Source: Gnetum montanum
Lineage: Eukaryota; Streptophyta; Gnetopsida; Gnetales; Gnetaceae
Direction: 5' to 3'
NCBI GenBank assembly: GCA_015680685.1
Contig: MNCI01015722.1
Location: 143,696 to 207,695 of the forward strand
DNA length: 64,000 nt
In this document: piece after piece, positions 1-11,279 of the stretch
How the letters are laid out: each line of letters opens with the position of its first letter
Position numbering within the stretch: position 1 is the first letter of the stretch
The notes under the pieces: generated by a model
Databases searched by the model: none
Told to the model about the DNA's origin: nothing
The model's input: the letters and a program-made list of their open reading frames with translations, nothing else
Program-made: the position numbers and the translations under genes

Positions 1-695
1 GCATGCAGCACGCTGCATTGTTGTAATATTTTTCGCACTTGGGCAAAGCAGCCACATGTCATCCGACCCAAAATGTTCTCACCAACAGCCATTCATACCA
101 CTCCAGATCCAAATCTAACGCCCAAGATCTCATAAAAATCCCAATTTTTCACTAGATCAGGGGGAGGAAGCAATTTGGACAAAACAGAGACAAAAAAATT
201 GGAAATGGGGACACTCAAGAAATCGGAGCACAGATCTCACACGCTGGGCATACATCCTGCATGCTGAGCATATAGCATTCACGCTGTGCCTACAGAAATT
301 CCCAGCAGTTGTCATCACCCATCCTCATCAACCGGGGCTATACGTCTACCTTGTGTAGATTCACAACTTCGTATAGACTGGTGCTTTGTACACATTCTTT
401 TTCAATACATTTGATACGTTTGGCCAACTTTCATTACAATTTACATCATTTTCTATGTTTACGCACATTTACATTTTCTATACATTTCGTACTAGTTTAC
501 ATTTAGTTGCAGTTTACGTATAACCCAACGTGTTGTAGCAGCAAACGTTGGGGAAGTCCTTCTTTGATCTGCGTGCAGACCATCCAAGGCACTTTGCCTT
601 CGTCCGTTTCCAGCTTGCCCTCAAGCAGAGGCAGGGTCGGTTGTGCTTGTCTGTGAATCTTTCGATGCCCGTAACATTCTAGCCTGGCATCGACA
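1..695. other. Unclassified insertion joined to the gag region of element A
   Basis: From about position 696 upward the sequence is alignable with element B's gag leader near 20.9 kb; below it the similarity stops. The junction reads catcgaca then atttcag, and an LTR end in CA would fit. Positions 1-300 hold short AT-rich and GC-mixed words with no ORF of note. The reading frame of the A gag continues by chance or fusion into this segment down to 503. I do not recognise a family. It could be the edge of another LTR element whose other end lies left of the window. Confidence 0.3.
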
Positions 696-1243
696 ATTTC
701 AGACGGTGCACCTAGGTTATGAATAGCAGAATGAAGGTTTTGATACACAATTCCTTGGCCAAAGTCAAGGGGAGGAACATTGTTATGTGGGCGATTACCT
801 AAGGTAGGTTCACCACCCTCATTTTCACTTAAAACATGTGGGACATCCTGAGACCACTTACCCTTCAAAGACTTATGATGTCTCTCCTATTGCAAGTCCC
901 TTTGCCATTGTGCCTTTGTAGGATAGTATTCTCTTGAGTCATGGTCCTGCACAACATATTCTACGTGTAAGTGCAGCATGCTAATTCGTGTGAGAGCATG
1001 AAGAAGCATGCTTGAGATTGAACAATCAGGAGGTAACACTATGTTACCTTCTAAGTCTCACCAACACAGTTGTTTATCTTGATAAAGGATAAAGGTGAAG
1101 TCTAGTATATACTCATTGGGATGAATATATACCACTCGAATTTGTTAAAGGATTGGTAGATCAATGTCATGTATATTACGTCGTCGATTATTTCCTGTTT
1201 CAGACCTAGGCGATGAGGTGCTTTCGTATGAAGAAGGAGACAT
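503..1243 (-). pseudogene. Element A gag N-terminal region (broken, chimeric end)
   Basis: A minus-strand frame opens with ATG at 1241-1243, about 120 bases downstream of the primer binding site, as expected for gag of a Ty3/gypsy element. It is collinear with the gag start of element B at 21,416 (shared blocks include VVYIH.DEYI.DFTFIL and GNxVLPP). The frame holds in-frame stops. It runs into foreign sequence near 695, so the last 60 or so residues (to 503) are probably not gag. No CCHC or other conserved domain lies in this N-terminal part. It belongs to the outer, older element whose 5' LTR starts at 1380. Assignment as gag rests on position and similarity to B, where a gag core follows. 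Confidence 0.6.
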
Positions 1244-1360
1244 ACTTGTCTGTTCAGTGTGCAATGTATTCTTGTTTATTATTTTCTCAATCAACCCTAA
1301 GGGTTTTTTTCAATAATGTGAATGATTTCCTAAGTTCTAATTAGCACATCAACAACTAAG

Positions 1361-1378
1361 TCCCCGACAACAGTGCCA
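1361..1378 (-). promoter_or_regulatory. Primer binding site of element A (tRNA-Asp type)
   Basis: Read on the minus strand this is TGGCACTGTTGTCGGGGA, two bases inside the LTR edge at 1380. It matches the 3' end of plant tRNA-Asp (from memory) at 15 of 18 positions; the three differences are transitions of the kind left by decay of methylated C. A tRNA-Asp primer is typical of Athila-type and some related gypsy elements. It shows that the LTR at 1380 is a 5' LTR and that the body of A runs toward position 1. Confidence 0.75.
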
Positions 1379-1379
1379 A

Positions 1380-1764
1380 TGATGAGCGGCGAGGTACCCC
1401 TCTGCTCAACCACATAAATATAAGCATTTCACGCACAATCCGATCAAATTCCAAGGACTAAGTGCTTATGCGCCCTTGTGGAACAAGGATGCGTTGGTTG
1501 ATCGTTATCTTCCCAAACTTACTTGTATGTCATGATTGTATGGTTAAGTGAGTTTGAGGCATATGATTTTTATAGCTTTTATGTTTTTATGTCTTGCTGC
1601 TAATAAGGGAGGAGAGAGAGAGATAACTAAGTGACTAATTTAACTTAACTACTGATTAACTAGGCTTTAAATTAATCCTAACACCAGTATCCATTCTCAC
1701 TTGTTGTACATATCCTAAACTAGTGCAACACTATTGGGATTACCAAACACCATTCGTTACTAGG
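1380..1764 (-). repeat. First half of element A 5' LTR, interrupted by element B
   Basis: It starts with TGATGAGCGGCGAGG, the same terminus as the LTRs of B, and aligns with the first 385 bases or so of those LTRs. It ends at ctagg (1760-1764), where the intact LTR of B begins. The missing half is found after the right end of B at 22,366. The split LTR is what proves that B landed inside A. Confidence 0.85.
1760..1764. repeat. Left target site duplication of element B
   Basis: ctagg directly before the B LTR; the partner at 22,361-22,365 is ctggg, one transition apart. Other copies of this LTR show both versions at the homologous site (ctagg near 21,944 and ctggg near 2138). Confidence 0.7.
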
Positions 1765-2561
1765 TGGTGAGTGGCGAGGTACCCCTACACTCAACCATAT
1801 GAATAGGAGCGTCTCACGTGCGATCTGGTCTAACTCCAAGGACTAAGTGCTTACGTGCCCTAATGGAACACTTAAGGTTAATCAATTGTTATCTTTCCAA
1901 ACTTACTTGTATTGTCACGGTTGTATGGTTAAGTAAGCCTGAGGTGTATGATTTTTATATCTTTTATCTTTTTAATGCCTATGCTAATAGGGGAAAGGTG
2001 AAGAGACTAAATGACTAACTTTTATTAACTATTCATTAACTAAGTTCTAATTATCCTAGCACCAGTATTTGTTCCCACTTAATGCACACACCCTGAACCA
2101 ACGCAACACTACTGGGATTACCAAATACTACTCCTTACTGGGTTACCAAGCGTTACACATGTGCTTGAAGCGGTTGTACTGAATGCACTTAACTAGAAGA
2201 GTCAAGGGTTGAGACAAATTAATTATCTAAGAAAGAATTTAAAAAATTAATAGTAATTAAATTCTATTTAGTTTAGTCCACATGCTGCAAGGTTTATCAG
2301 AAAGTTCATCTTTATTGTTGTACACAAATGTGTGCTCAGGTACAATTTGCTTGAATAAAGATCCGTTCACTTTGAGACTTCTACTACGGGCACTTGGAAA
2401 TTATTCTAACTTTAGAATGGTAAAACTGCAATAGTTTGGCTAAGGGTCTAGATCTAGATGAGTGAAAAAGGGAAAGCCGCCTCTCATTTATAAGCATGAT
2501 AGCAAGCTGCGATAGCGCATATGCGATATCGTAGGGGCGGACTCAATATTGCGGCTCATCA
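1765..2561 (-). repeat. 3' LTR of element B
   Basis: It runs from TGGTGAGTGG (a TGATGAG terminus with one change) to CTCATCA and has the same length as the partner at 21,564-22,360. A TATA-like TATAAATG lies on the minus strand at 2485-2492. The minus-strand polypurine tract abuts its right edge. Confidence 0.9.
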
Positions 2562-2593
2562 TACCCCCATGAATGAATGAAAACTCGTCCTTG
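2562..2593 (-). promoter_or_regulatory. Polypurine tract of element B
   Basis: The minus strand reads CATGGGGGTA right up to the LTR start TGATGAG. The preceding bases (AAGGACGAGTTTTCATTCAT) match the bases before the polypurine tract of element E near 24,570, which fixes this as second-strand priming site and 3' end of B. Confidence 0.75.
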
Positions 2594-4449
2594 AGTTCCT
2601 TACAAAATATTGGGAATGTATGAGATTATTGACTTGAATGACGGGTGACATGTGAACGGATCACCATTACAATACATGAAAAATTAGTATTCATGACAAC
2701 AAAAGTGAATACTATACACATTTGACATCCAACCTTATTTCGTAGCTAAGAGAGAAGAGAGAAGAGATAGAGAAAAGAAGAAATCTGTTGTTGCCGATGC
2801 CAAGATTACGCTTTTTTTTTGTTCATCCATAAGCACGTCATCAATCTTGTTCCTTGCATAACTACTTCAACACTAGTCCATTCCAAGTGTTTCCTCCAAA
2901 TCCAATTTGTTGTTGTATGATTTCCATCTATACACACAACATAGTTTGATATTAGCAAGGGTAAATGAATCACAATGCAGTTAATACCTTGCTTCAGTTT
3001 AAGGTCCATTGGTTGAGTTGTGATATGGCTAATGCGGATTTGGAGATATAATACTAGTGACTACCTGAGGTGTAGGGGTTAGGAGAAAATCGAAAAAATT
3101 GGACCAAAACCCCCATGACTGAGAGCAAACCTCTGGTAGCGAGTAGAATGGAAAAAGATAAGGAATAAGAAAGATGCAGAAAAAGAAACAACGGCCACAC
3201 CAATAAAATGGATGTCAAAGATGGAGATGAACAAAATAAATAGTGATTACGGAAATGTTTAAGGGACAGAATTTAATGGATGCACCAAATAGGAATGTGG
3301 GTCCTCCCCAAAGTAGGCTCATGCCTTTAATGCATTGACAATCTTGCATTCAAAGAGTCCGTAGGCTCTGGAAATGTCATTTGGAAGCAAGATTTAAATT
3401 CTTAACCACAAGAGTTTACCAAAAAGAAAACAATGCATCAACCAAAATATAGACTATTGATACAACCGGCAATGAGGTGATAAATGGAAAAAGAAGGATG
3501 GAAAGAAGAGAATTAAATGGAATCTCAAGAATAAGGTGGTGTATAGTCCCTTGTATATTAATGGTTAATGTGACTTAGTAGATCCCATTCCAAATCTGGC
3601 CTTAAACAATCCACATCCAGTGACTTCACATTAATACATTTGGCCCCTCCATACACTTGAAGTAACAAGAATGCCTTTATCAAAGAGTCACCACCATTTC
3701 GACGAAGCGAAAGAGGAGAAAGTAGGAAGCAAGAAGGGCTTTAGTTAGAGGGAACATGTTTATTTTAGTTCCATAACTAGTGCTTGTAGCCTAGATGATT
3801 ATTTCATCTAAGGGGTGTGCTTTGAATTCTCACTTTGTTGTTGTTGTTTTTTTTTGTTTTGCGTGAGAACCACATCATGCAAAGACTTATTATTTTTATT
3901 AGCTTGGCTTCCCGATAATGGAGTGATGTTGGAATGGTAAGGAAAACTCAAGAAGAAAACATCCAAGCATCCAAGAAAATGGCTAACACAAATGCATCAA
4001 GTTCTCTTGAAGTCACACCCTTTTCAATCCTTGAGTCCTTCCTTAGTTTGAGAAATACTCAGTCACCGATTCGTTGATAGTTCTTATTGTTTAAGGAAGG
4101 TGATTGTACAGTTCCAAGCCAAGAGAGACCATAAAAATTCATGGACGTATGGATGATGTGGACTCATTGCCTATTATATCAAAATAACCATACCAAGGTA
4201 TCAACATCATAACTTAAAGGTAAAAACCAAGCATTAGCAATCAATAGAATACAGCTCATACCATCATCAGGAGCACTTATTAGGTGACAAACTGAACAAA
4301 ATAAACAAACACACAAAGAAATGAAAGAGTTTGAACAATGTTGCAAAACAAAAACAAGAAAAGTTAAAGAAATTTGTAAAACAAAAATATGTAAAAAAAA
4401 TGTGTGAAACAAAAATGTGTAAAAAAAAACTTAAAAAAAGAAACTGAGG
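2594..4449. other. B 3' region without recognisable gene
   Basis: No frame of convincing length or known domain on either strand. Purine-rich plus-strand DNA lies at 3060-3560. Low-complexity tracts built on aaaaatgtgtaaaac words lie at 4310-4440 and give artefactual Phe-rich frames. In the element this is the place where RT and integrase would be expected, and I see neither. Confidence 0.5.
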
Positions 4450-5300
4450 GCCTCGATAGATCAGCATAGGTGACCATCTCCCCCATGACTGAGCTGGAAG
4501 GGGGACATCCAAAATGGTGAACGAGGTCATCCTTTCTCCGATGTGCTATGTGCATAGACCATTCTAGGTTCATGATAAGATTTGGTCTATTGCACACAGA
4601 CTAGTATTCTCCTATCGAAGAACTCATTTGAAGTTTCTAAGAGTTTCCAACTTTCCCTGATTGGTGTTTTCAGATTAAGGGTTGGAAGTTGGCAACACTC
4701 ATACTCCAGTGCATCTATGCTTTCAATGTGTGCACACGTTGTTCCCTCAGTTAGTTCCATGCATATTGGTGAGTTGCTCTCTTGGTTAGCTATCAACCAC
4801 TAGGTGTTTTCTTATTGTATGGTTGCTACATACAAGAACCTTTGTATGTTAACCTCTGGTGCACACTAGTTGCATGCAAGCAATGCTGAACATTCCTGTA
4901 AGCAATCACACCCTGTATCACTGTATGTGATGCATGGAACTTTCTTCTTTTCAATCTTCCCATAAGTGTTTTCCTTAGATATTTCTAGGGAAAGATCACG
5001 GATTCCTAGGCATGTGTTCACGGTACTTAGCCATGCCCTTTCCATTATTATTGGGAAGTCCCCTTTGTCATTATTGACTTGTACCACTAGGAAATCAGCT
5101 AGGTATGACCAACTACACACAGTGGTAACGATGTCCTCCACTAATCCCAAAGGAACAGTGATGGACTAGTTAGACAACTCTAAGCCAATATTGCTCTTCT
5201 TTAGTGGGGGTAGGTTGCAGGCTTTATTCATTTCTTGCAATATCAAGTTGACTCCGGAACTTGAGTCTAGAAGAGCTTTACAAGGTTACTTGGAGATAAA
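4450..5300 (-). pseudogene. Element B retroviral-type aspartic protease and C-terminal tail
   Basis: The minus-strand translation near 5228-5281 gives CKALLDSSSGVNLILQEM. This is the retropepsin active-site region, with DSS where family members have DS/TG, so the catalytic Gly is lost. Further on are SITVPLGLVEDI, FLVVQVN and FPIIMERAWLST, which match the PLG-ED, (V/D)F-V-V and P-I-I-L-GRP-(F/W)-L blocks of Ty3/gypsy proteases. The frame (with stops) continues to about 4450 as an uncharacterised tail. It follows the B gag end without any RT after it. Function: polyprotein cleavage in the virus-like particle. It is dead here. Confidence 0.6.
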
Positions 5301-6570
5301 TTAAAGGGCTTCTAGGGTTAGATAATTTCCTGACAAAGTGGCCCTCCTTAATCTAGTCAGTAACAGTATGTGTTAACATAACCATGTGCGTTGAGCTCTA
5401 TTTTTGGTTTGAAGGGAGCTCCGAAGCCTTATTTGATGGAGGAATGTTTCAAGGCTCAACCGCTTGTGGTTGTGAGAGCTTGTTTGGACTGTTGGTTCTG
5501 AAGAAAGGTCTTCTCCTTGTATGATTATCAGAACTATTAGCGGGTTGAAGATTTACAGCTCTCATAGCATTATGTTGCTACGGTTGGTGGGCAGTTCCCT
5601 TTGCATTGCTAGAGCAGGTGGTCGTGGAGCTATCGGTGCAAGAGTCACAAATGGGTTCGAAGGATGATATGTATGTGGTGTGTCTCTCCTAAGAGAAGGA
5701 GTCCTATAATACTTTTGAGCTTGGTAGTGACGTTGTGGGGTTGCGTGACCAACAGAGTCACTTGGAGAGACTGGCTGCTACACGTAATAGCCATATGGAT
5801 CCAGTTGCCGGTAAGGGTATTGTTGCCTAGGTGGTGGCATCCCCCATGACTATGGGTATTGCCACTACTGGTGTTGCTCAATAGGTTGAAGTGGAGTTCC
5901 ACTTGGATAATACGTTAGCGGTTGGTGAAACTTAGGGATAAGGTAACCATCGGGGTGCTTACCGTTTGTTAAGTTGTGGGTTAAGTGCATACATCCCAGA
6001 CTCTTGTAGATGTGAGATTATTGGGCAACATCCCTTAGGATGGCCATACTGGCATATCTCACATCCACTGTCATTGTCCATATCAGAATCCACAACCTCT
6101 TTGGTGATGGTCATTTTACCCTTACCTTTGTTACATGCATGGTCCAAATCCCTCTTTTTATTTTCATCATGGTCACTACTTCGCTCCTTAGACTCCTCTA
6201 CAATTTTTAGAACAGTTTCAAATCTACTATCTAAGGAGTCCTGCATTTAGTCTACCTTGGCCAACACTTCTATTGTTAGTTTCTGGAGTGGCAAGGTTTT
6301 CCTATTCACCATCTCTGCAAGTGGTGACTCTTCCTCATCTTCATAGAATCTCACTTCCCTTTTTTGGAGGGAAGGATCACGATTGTATTCATTCGCACTT
6401 TCTCTCTTATGTAGCTCTCCTTCTTCCTTAGCTACTTGCTCCAGCAATCGATGGGTCTGATGGGACCTAAGCTCTAATAATCTCCCTTGGGCATACATTC
6501 CAAGGGTTCTCCTAGTTTCATGCCTAAGTGCATTTATGAGATGACATAGTTAATCTATAGTGACTAAAAA
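5301..6570 (-). pseudogene. Element B gag C-terminal part and linker to protease
   Basis: Minus-strand frames at 6247-6498 and 5959-6246 are in one coding stretch rich in E, K and R, with a probable alpha-helical region. They end in CEICQYGHPKGCCP, a Cys/His cluster spaced C-x2-C-x3-H-x3-C, which resembles a shortened zinc knuckle. A Pro/Gln/Tyr-rich linker (in a neighbouring frame, 5640-5950) leads to the protease. This is the part of B gag that lies beyond the element C insertion; the gag core with the WYRSLE block is 13.7 kb away at 20.2-20.4 kb. Stops and frame changes are present. Confidence 0.5.
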
Positions 6571-7165
6571 TGTCGACAACTGGAAAACATTGATGGGTCG
6601 GTGGGCATGACAGTTTCGACCTCGTGCCTGCGGGAGGGCCGTGCTAGGTGTGTGCAGACACAAGGTGCCCTAAATGGTCTGGTCGATCAGACAAGGACTT
6701 AAATCAACGTCTATATAGCCTTTTGCAACATATATTTTTAGAAGTGAGGACAAAAAAAGTAAAATGATGTGAGACAATGCATGAGAATAAATAAAGAAGA
6801 AAAGTAGTGCAGTATGCAATGATAGACAGGAATCAAAGTAAAATACAGTTAGAAAAGTGCACTGCTCAGAAGCTACAAATCTACTTTGACAAAGTGGATA
6901 TAGTCGATTGCATAGCGCGACGACGTGAAAAAATCCCTAAGGTAACCAAAGGTATATAGAGTAGGCGAGTTGTGCGCTTAGGTGCGGATTTTGGAGCTAA
7001 TAGCATAGGGATTCTACCAAGGCGGTAGAAAAGGGGACATAATGGAATGTCAGCTGGGGATGCTTGCTGTCCACAATATTGAACAAAAAGCTTACAATGC
7101 TTGGTGCTTTTTCAAGAATTTGAAACTAAGTGGAACTGGAGCCTTTTTGAATGTTGCTAATGGGG

Positions 7166-7173
7166 TATTTATA
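7166..7173 (-). promoter_or_regulatory. TATA box in the putative element C LTR
   Basis: The minus strand reads CTTATAAATACCCC. Its position within a non-coding block after pol suits the LTR promoter; transcription would proceed toward position 6571. Confidence 0.4.
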
Positions 7174-7379
7174 AGACCGAGAGCATGTAAAAGGGGCGAT
7201 TTGGACGCCACACGCCATGGACTTCCGTTGACTTACTAACGCCACACGTGCCACGTGTCATCGTTAGATCTGCAAGACCGTTGTGACTGTGAGTCTGTTG
7301 TGCCATACCTGCGCCGTCAGCATCCAGAAACGTATGCCAACGATTCAATTAGGTGAAGTGCATTGATGTTGTGCATCCA

Positions 7380-7830
7380 CCCGCATGCCCTGCTGTTCGT
7401 TATAGCGTAGCGTGCTTGGTGTAGCGTAGCACCTTGTTGTGTGCTACATTACACGTTGCTAGCTTGCCACGCTACGTAGCATAGCGTAGCGTAGCGATTA
7501 GACTTGGTTGAAACAAGACTTTGTTGGTTTGCTAACTTTGCTTCCTACGTTAAGAGACTTATAAGTTTGTTGATTCTGCCCTTTGAGCGCCCTCCTATTC
7601 CTTCCGCAGGATTACTGTACCATGTAGCTCAACGTAACATAACAGCAGACATGGTTTGCCGCTTCCTCACGAAAAAGAACATTGTTGAAGGACTTGAAAT
7701 CGGGCGAAGTGATTAGCTTGTAGAGCGGTTGCTTTGCTATGCTACGTCGCGTGGCATACCGTAGTGTAGCACTTTATTCTACAGTCTTCTGAAGCTTGCT
7801 ACATTGTATAGCAAGGCGTAGCGTAGCAAA
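7380..7830. repeat. Cluster of gcgtagc/gctacgc words
   Basis: The words tagcgtagcg, gctacgtagcatagcg and gctacgtcgcg recur many times on both strands, forming short palindromic and direct repeats. Single copies of similar words occur in the spacer at 13,500, 14,280 and 16,570, so they belong to the C family's non-coding DNA. Confidence 0.55.
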
Positions 7831-9164
7831 CTTCGTGACTTAGAAAACTTGTCGAACTATTTCACGCACCCAGAATGTTGCTGCCAATCCTATGCGTCAT
7901 TTCTGAGTAGGTTGTCACTGGGTAAGCTACTTGGATGAATAAGCAGGATGACCTATGGAGCCTATTCATGCCCAAAGTATAAAATTTGTTGAACTAGTCA
8001 GCTTAAGCTTGGGGCATTCTCCTCTTGACAAACTGCCATGCCGGCGTGCGAATTTCAAGGCCTGTCGAAGCAAGAGTGGCCTCACAATTTTTTGGGGTGT
8101 TTCATTGGCCCCTCTTTGTCGACATCTGGAGAACAGGCTTGATAGATGTTGGCAAAGAATACGAAACATCACAGTAGGTGAAATGTTAAGGTTGTCGCGT
8201 AGTGAATGCCGAGACGTCGCTTGGCAGCATTTTAGAGTGTTGCATTGGTTTTGTAGAGGCTAAGGTACAGAGCGAAGATGATGTTTAGCAGAGTCCCTCA
8301 TAGGAGTGCTCTGAGGGACTCATTCACGTTTTCATCTCCAGTTGGTGTTGTTCTTCAAACTCTTGTAGGGCAGGTGTTTCCTTTACGGGATGAGTTTCAT
8401 TACATCCGTGGAAGGTTTTGACCTGCCTACAGATGCGTTCCATGCGGCGAGCTGTGTTACGCACGTCATGGAACTTGTGTTGGTGTTTCCCAAGTGGCGA
8501 GCTGTGTTACACACGTCATGGGAGTTTGCACTCTGTAGTAGCCAAGCTAGCCGAGACACTCACTTCGTGACACGGTAGCAATTGCTGTTGTGGTGAGATG
8601 CGCTTGCGAGGGCAAAGGTCTTACTGGCTGTTGGCATTGTTTTCACTCTTGGGCACCATCACTGGTGTGTGACGTCTCAAGTAGGAAGGCCAACAGTGAC
8701 CTTCGCAGCACCTGACATGGAGGAACTGGTCCTGAAGGCGTCGGGAGTTGCTATGGGTGCGGATGCCCTGGAATCCCTGCCAAGGGTTTGCATTTCTAAT
8801 TCGGCCATAGGGTCAGCTACCATATAGCAAACGTCATGCAAACCCATGCATTGACAGGGAGCTAGAGCGTCAGTATTGTGGCTAGGCCATAATACTGTTG
8901 GCACTCTAAATGCGGGAACTAGTCCCAAAACCACTGTCAAGGCAATGGGCCATGGCGACGGGAGGTTCGGAGAGCCAGTATGATACCATACGACATATTC
9001 AGAGAGTCAACGTGATGCCTAGGGTGACGACATCGTGCATGCCCTAGACTGTGTTTTTAGTGCATCGTGAACCACGTTCCAGAGCTACGATGACCCACCC
9101 ACACGTTGGCATCATGCTCGCTCGCTTGAGATGTGTCTGGTGCTAGTGCATGCTGAGGCTGCAA

Positions 9165-9365
9165 TGCAAACTTAGTTTAAGGTCTTGGTAGACCATGTGC
9201 TGGTTTAGGGTTTCAGTAGATTGCTGTACTGGTTTAAGGTCCCAGCAGACCGTACATGCCAATTTATCATCGTGGTGGACGGTGCCCGATGTCGCTAGTT
9301 TATCGTCGTTGTGGACGCTGCTCGGTGTCGGTGCTAGTTTAACGTCGTAGCGAATGATGTTGGAT
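9165..9365 (-). repeat. Degenerate TAGTTTAAGGTC motif array, 3' of pol
   Basis: Four to six spaced copies of a motif like (c)tagtttaaggtc(n)4-8gacc (for example at 9172, 9232, 9294 and 9335). A second set lies upstream of RT at 13,060-13,400. It directly follows the integrase stop at 9383. Confidence 0.5.
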
Positions 9366-9382
9366 TCCGTGACCGTAGCGCT

Positions 9383-10570
9383 TCAGGCGTAGTACGGCTT
9401 GAGGTATGAGTGATTTACCAGGTTGGCGAACTCGTTACTGTTCATGTCCGCCAACTTGAAGGCTCCATTCTCAAAGGCTTCAGTAACCACGTAAGGGCCT
9501 TCCTAGTTGGCTGAGAATTTGCTCGCGTGTTCATAGGTGGCCTTGAAGATGAGGTCTCCCTTCTGTAGTGGTCGTTGATGCAGGTCTACATGGTGCTTTT
9601 GCTGCTGCTTGCTTTGGTAGTGCTCGATGTGTCTCAACATCTACACGTGTTCCTCCTCCATCGAGTCGAGGTTGATGATTCGTGACTCGTTGTTCCAGGC
9701 TTTGCTTACAACGTCTACGAGGATTATCTGGAGGGATGGTACCTACAAATCAAGAGGCAATACAACTTCAGATTCATGAATGAGACTGTAAGGGGTCTTA
9801 CTTGTTGCAGTTCTACATGTTGTTTTGTATGCCCACAGGACGTAGAGGATTTGCTTGTGCCAACGCCTCTTACTGTTGTTAAGCATCTGCTTCAATAAGT
9901 TCATGATAGACTTATTTGTAGCCTCCACCTACCCATTCGCCTGCAGATAGTAAGGGGAAGAAAATGATTGTTTAACACCTAGATTGCTACAGAAGGTTCA
10001 GGTTTTCATACTGTTGAACTGTGGCCCATTGTCGATCACAATAGTCATTGGAAGCCCAAACCTTGTCATGATGTTATTGAGGATGAAATGGCAAATTTGC
10101 TGCAACGTTCTCTTCCTCAAGGGAATAGCCTTCACCCACTTGGTAAAATACTTGGTGGCAGTGATAATGAAGTTATGCCCTGCAGAGGATTTAGGCATGA
10201 TAGGCTTTATGAGGTCTAATCCCCATCATGGAAAGGGCCACGTGATTTGCGTTGGATGTAGGTCTGTAGGCGCTATGTGTATGAGATTTGCATATCTTTG
10301 GCATGTGTTGCATGTTTTGACTTTCAATAGGCAATCATGTTCCATGCGGGGCCAGTAGTACCCTAGGCATCTGATTTTGGCAGCCATAGCCCTGGGTGCT
10401 ATATGTCCACTGCACAGCCCCTCATGTACCTCATTAACTACCTTCTACGCTAGCTCGCCACCCAAGCATACTAGCAATATCCCATCGTAGAAGCGTCGGC
10501 ATAGGGTGTCATTCCCCATGAGCACGTACTTCCAGGCACGCTTGCAAATTACATCTCTTTGGGCAAATGT
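9383..10570 (-). pseudogene. Element C integrase
   Basis: The minus-strand frame shows an HHCC zinc region (HEGLCSGH, then CNTCQ), followed by the DDE core. GLDLIKP carries the first Asp, VIDNGPQF the second and QANG-VEATN the Glu, all intact. The C-terminal GDLIFKA...GPYVV...LKPYYA block is the chromodomain-less tail usual for Tat. The natural stop is at 9383-9385. About eight in-frame stops but no frame change separate it from the RNase H upstream, so it was one pol polyprotein. Integrase joins cDNA to host DNA. Identification is firm; it cannot be expressed. Confidence 0.9.
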
Positions 10571-10600
10571 CAATCACTCTAGGGGCTCGTTGTACTATAG

Positions 10601-11239
10601 CTAAGCTTTGACATTGGCGTACCATTCCTGGGTATCTGCAGCACTGATAGATGCCACGTGTTCCTCCTGAATGATAGGCTCTACGCATTCTATGATTGAG
10701 GTTGGTAGGTTTGCCAAAGAATGTGATGGAATGTTTAGCGTGAGAGTAGCTAAAGCATCTGCCACAGTGTTTGCATTACGTGGCACGTGTTGCACATTTA
10801 TGGTTGTGAATCGCTTGAGCAGGGTTTTTGCTAGATCGCAGTAGGGCTGCAGGTGCTTAGCCTTGCAAGCGTAGACCTTGGTGACCTGATTCACAACTAA
10901 TTGTGAATCTCCCCAAATGGTCAGGTGTTGTATGCGTAGCGCTTGGGCAGTTAAGAGGCCTCTGATTAACCCCTCATATTCTGCCACATTGTTGGTACAA
11001 GGGAACGTAAATCGATAAGCAAATGGGTGCATTTCCCTAGAGGGAAACGTGATTATGGTAGCAGTGCTACCTCCTTGCGTGGTTGATGCACCGTCAAAAT
11101 GTAATATGGCTTCAAAATGCAACGGGATGACATGGACATTTCTGACGTATTCATCCGAGAATGTAGGGTCTATGGTTGCTTGGTCATCGATTGGCAAAGC
11201 CGTGAGTTGGGTTGCTATGGCTTGACCCTTGGTCGACAA
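10601..11239 (-). pseudogene. Element C archaeal-type RNase H (aRNH)
   Basis: An open stretch of 212 codons on the minus strand contains LHFDGAST, NNVAEYEGLIRGL, IWGDSQLVV and NTVADALATL. These are the D-E-D-D blocks of the archaeal-like RNase H that Tat elements acquired in addition to the gypsy enzyme. All four acidic residues appear present (D in FDGA, E in AEYEG, D in GDSQ, D in VADAL). It degrades the RNA strand of the RNA:DNA hybrid in reverse transcription. It lies between the RT-gypsy RNase H region and the integrase in one frame. This is the longest intact piece of C pol. Confidence 0.9.
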
Positions 11240-11279
11240 TTAGCTTACATAGCATAGGTCGAACTCCACGGTTATTGCC

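Larger units (their letters stand above)
6571..9165 (-). repeat. Probable 3' LTR and 3' UTR of element C
   Basis: A non-coding 2.6-kb stretch after the integrase stop. It begins on the plus strand with TGTCGACAAC and has a minus-strand TATAAATA at 7166-7173 followed by a region that could be R-U5. It contains clusters of the word gcgtagc (see 7380-7830). A near-identical 25-base pair, gcgagctgtgttac.cacgtcatgg, occurs at 8448 and 8497. No second LTR copy is present for comparison, so the right edge is only approximate. Short frames inside it (for example 7955-8263 plus, 8677-8940 minus) show no known domain. Confidence 0.4.

Noticed and set aside
1361-1378. tRNA gene suggested by the tRNA-Asp-like sequence (also 21,545-21,562)
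   Set aside because: Only the 18-base 3' end is present, at the edge of LTRs; it is a primer binding site, not a tRNA gene.
4179-4530. Overlapping Phe/Cys-rich frames on the minus strand
   Set aside because: Produced by low-complexity aaaaatgtgt DNA.
7955-8263. 102-codon plus-strand ORF
   Set aside because: Lies in the putative LTR of element C, overlaps an antisense frame of similar quality and shows no domain.
8677-8940. 87-codon minus-strand ORF rich in hydrophobic residues
   Set aside because: Not in frame with pol, no recognised domain, inside non-coding LTR-like DNA.
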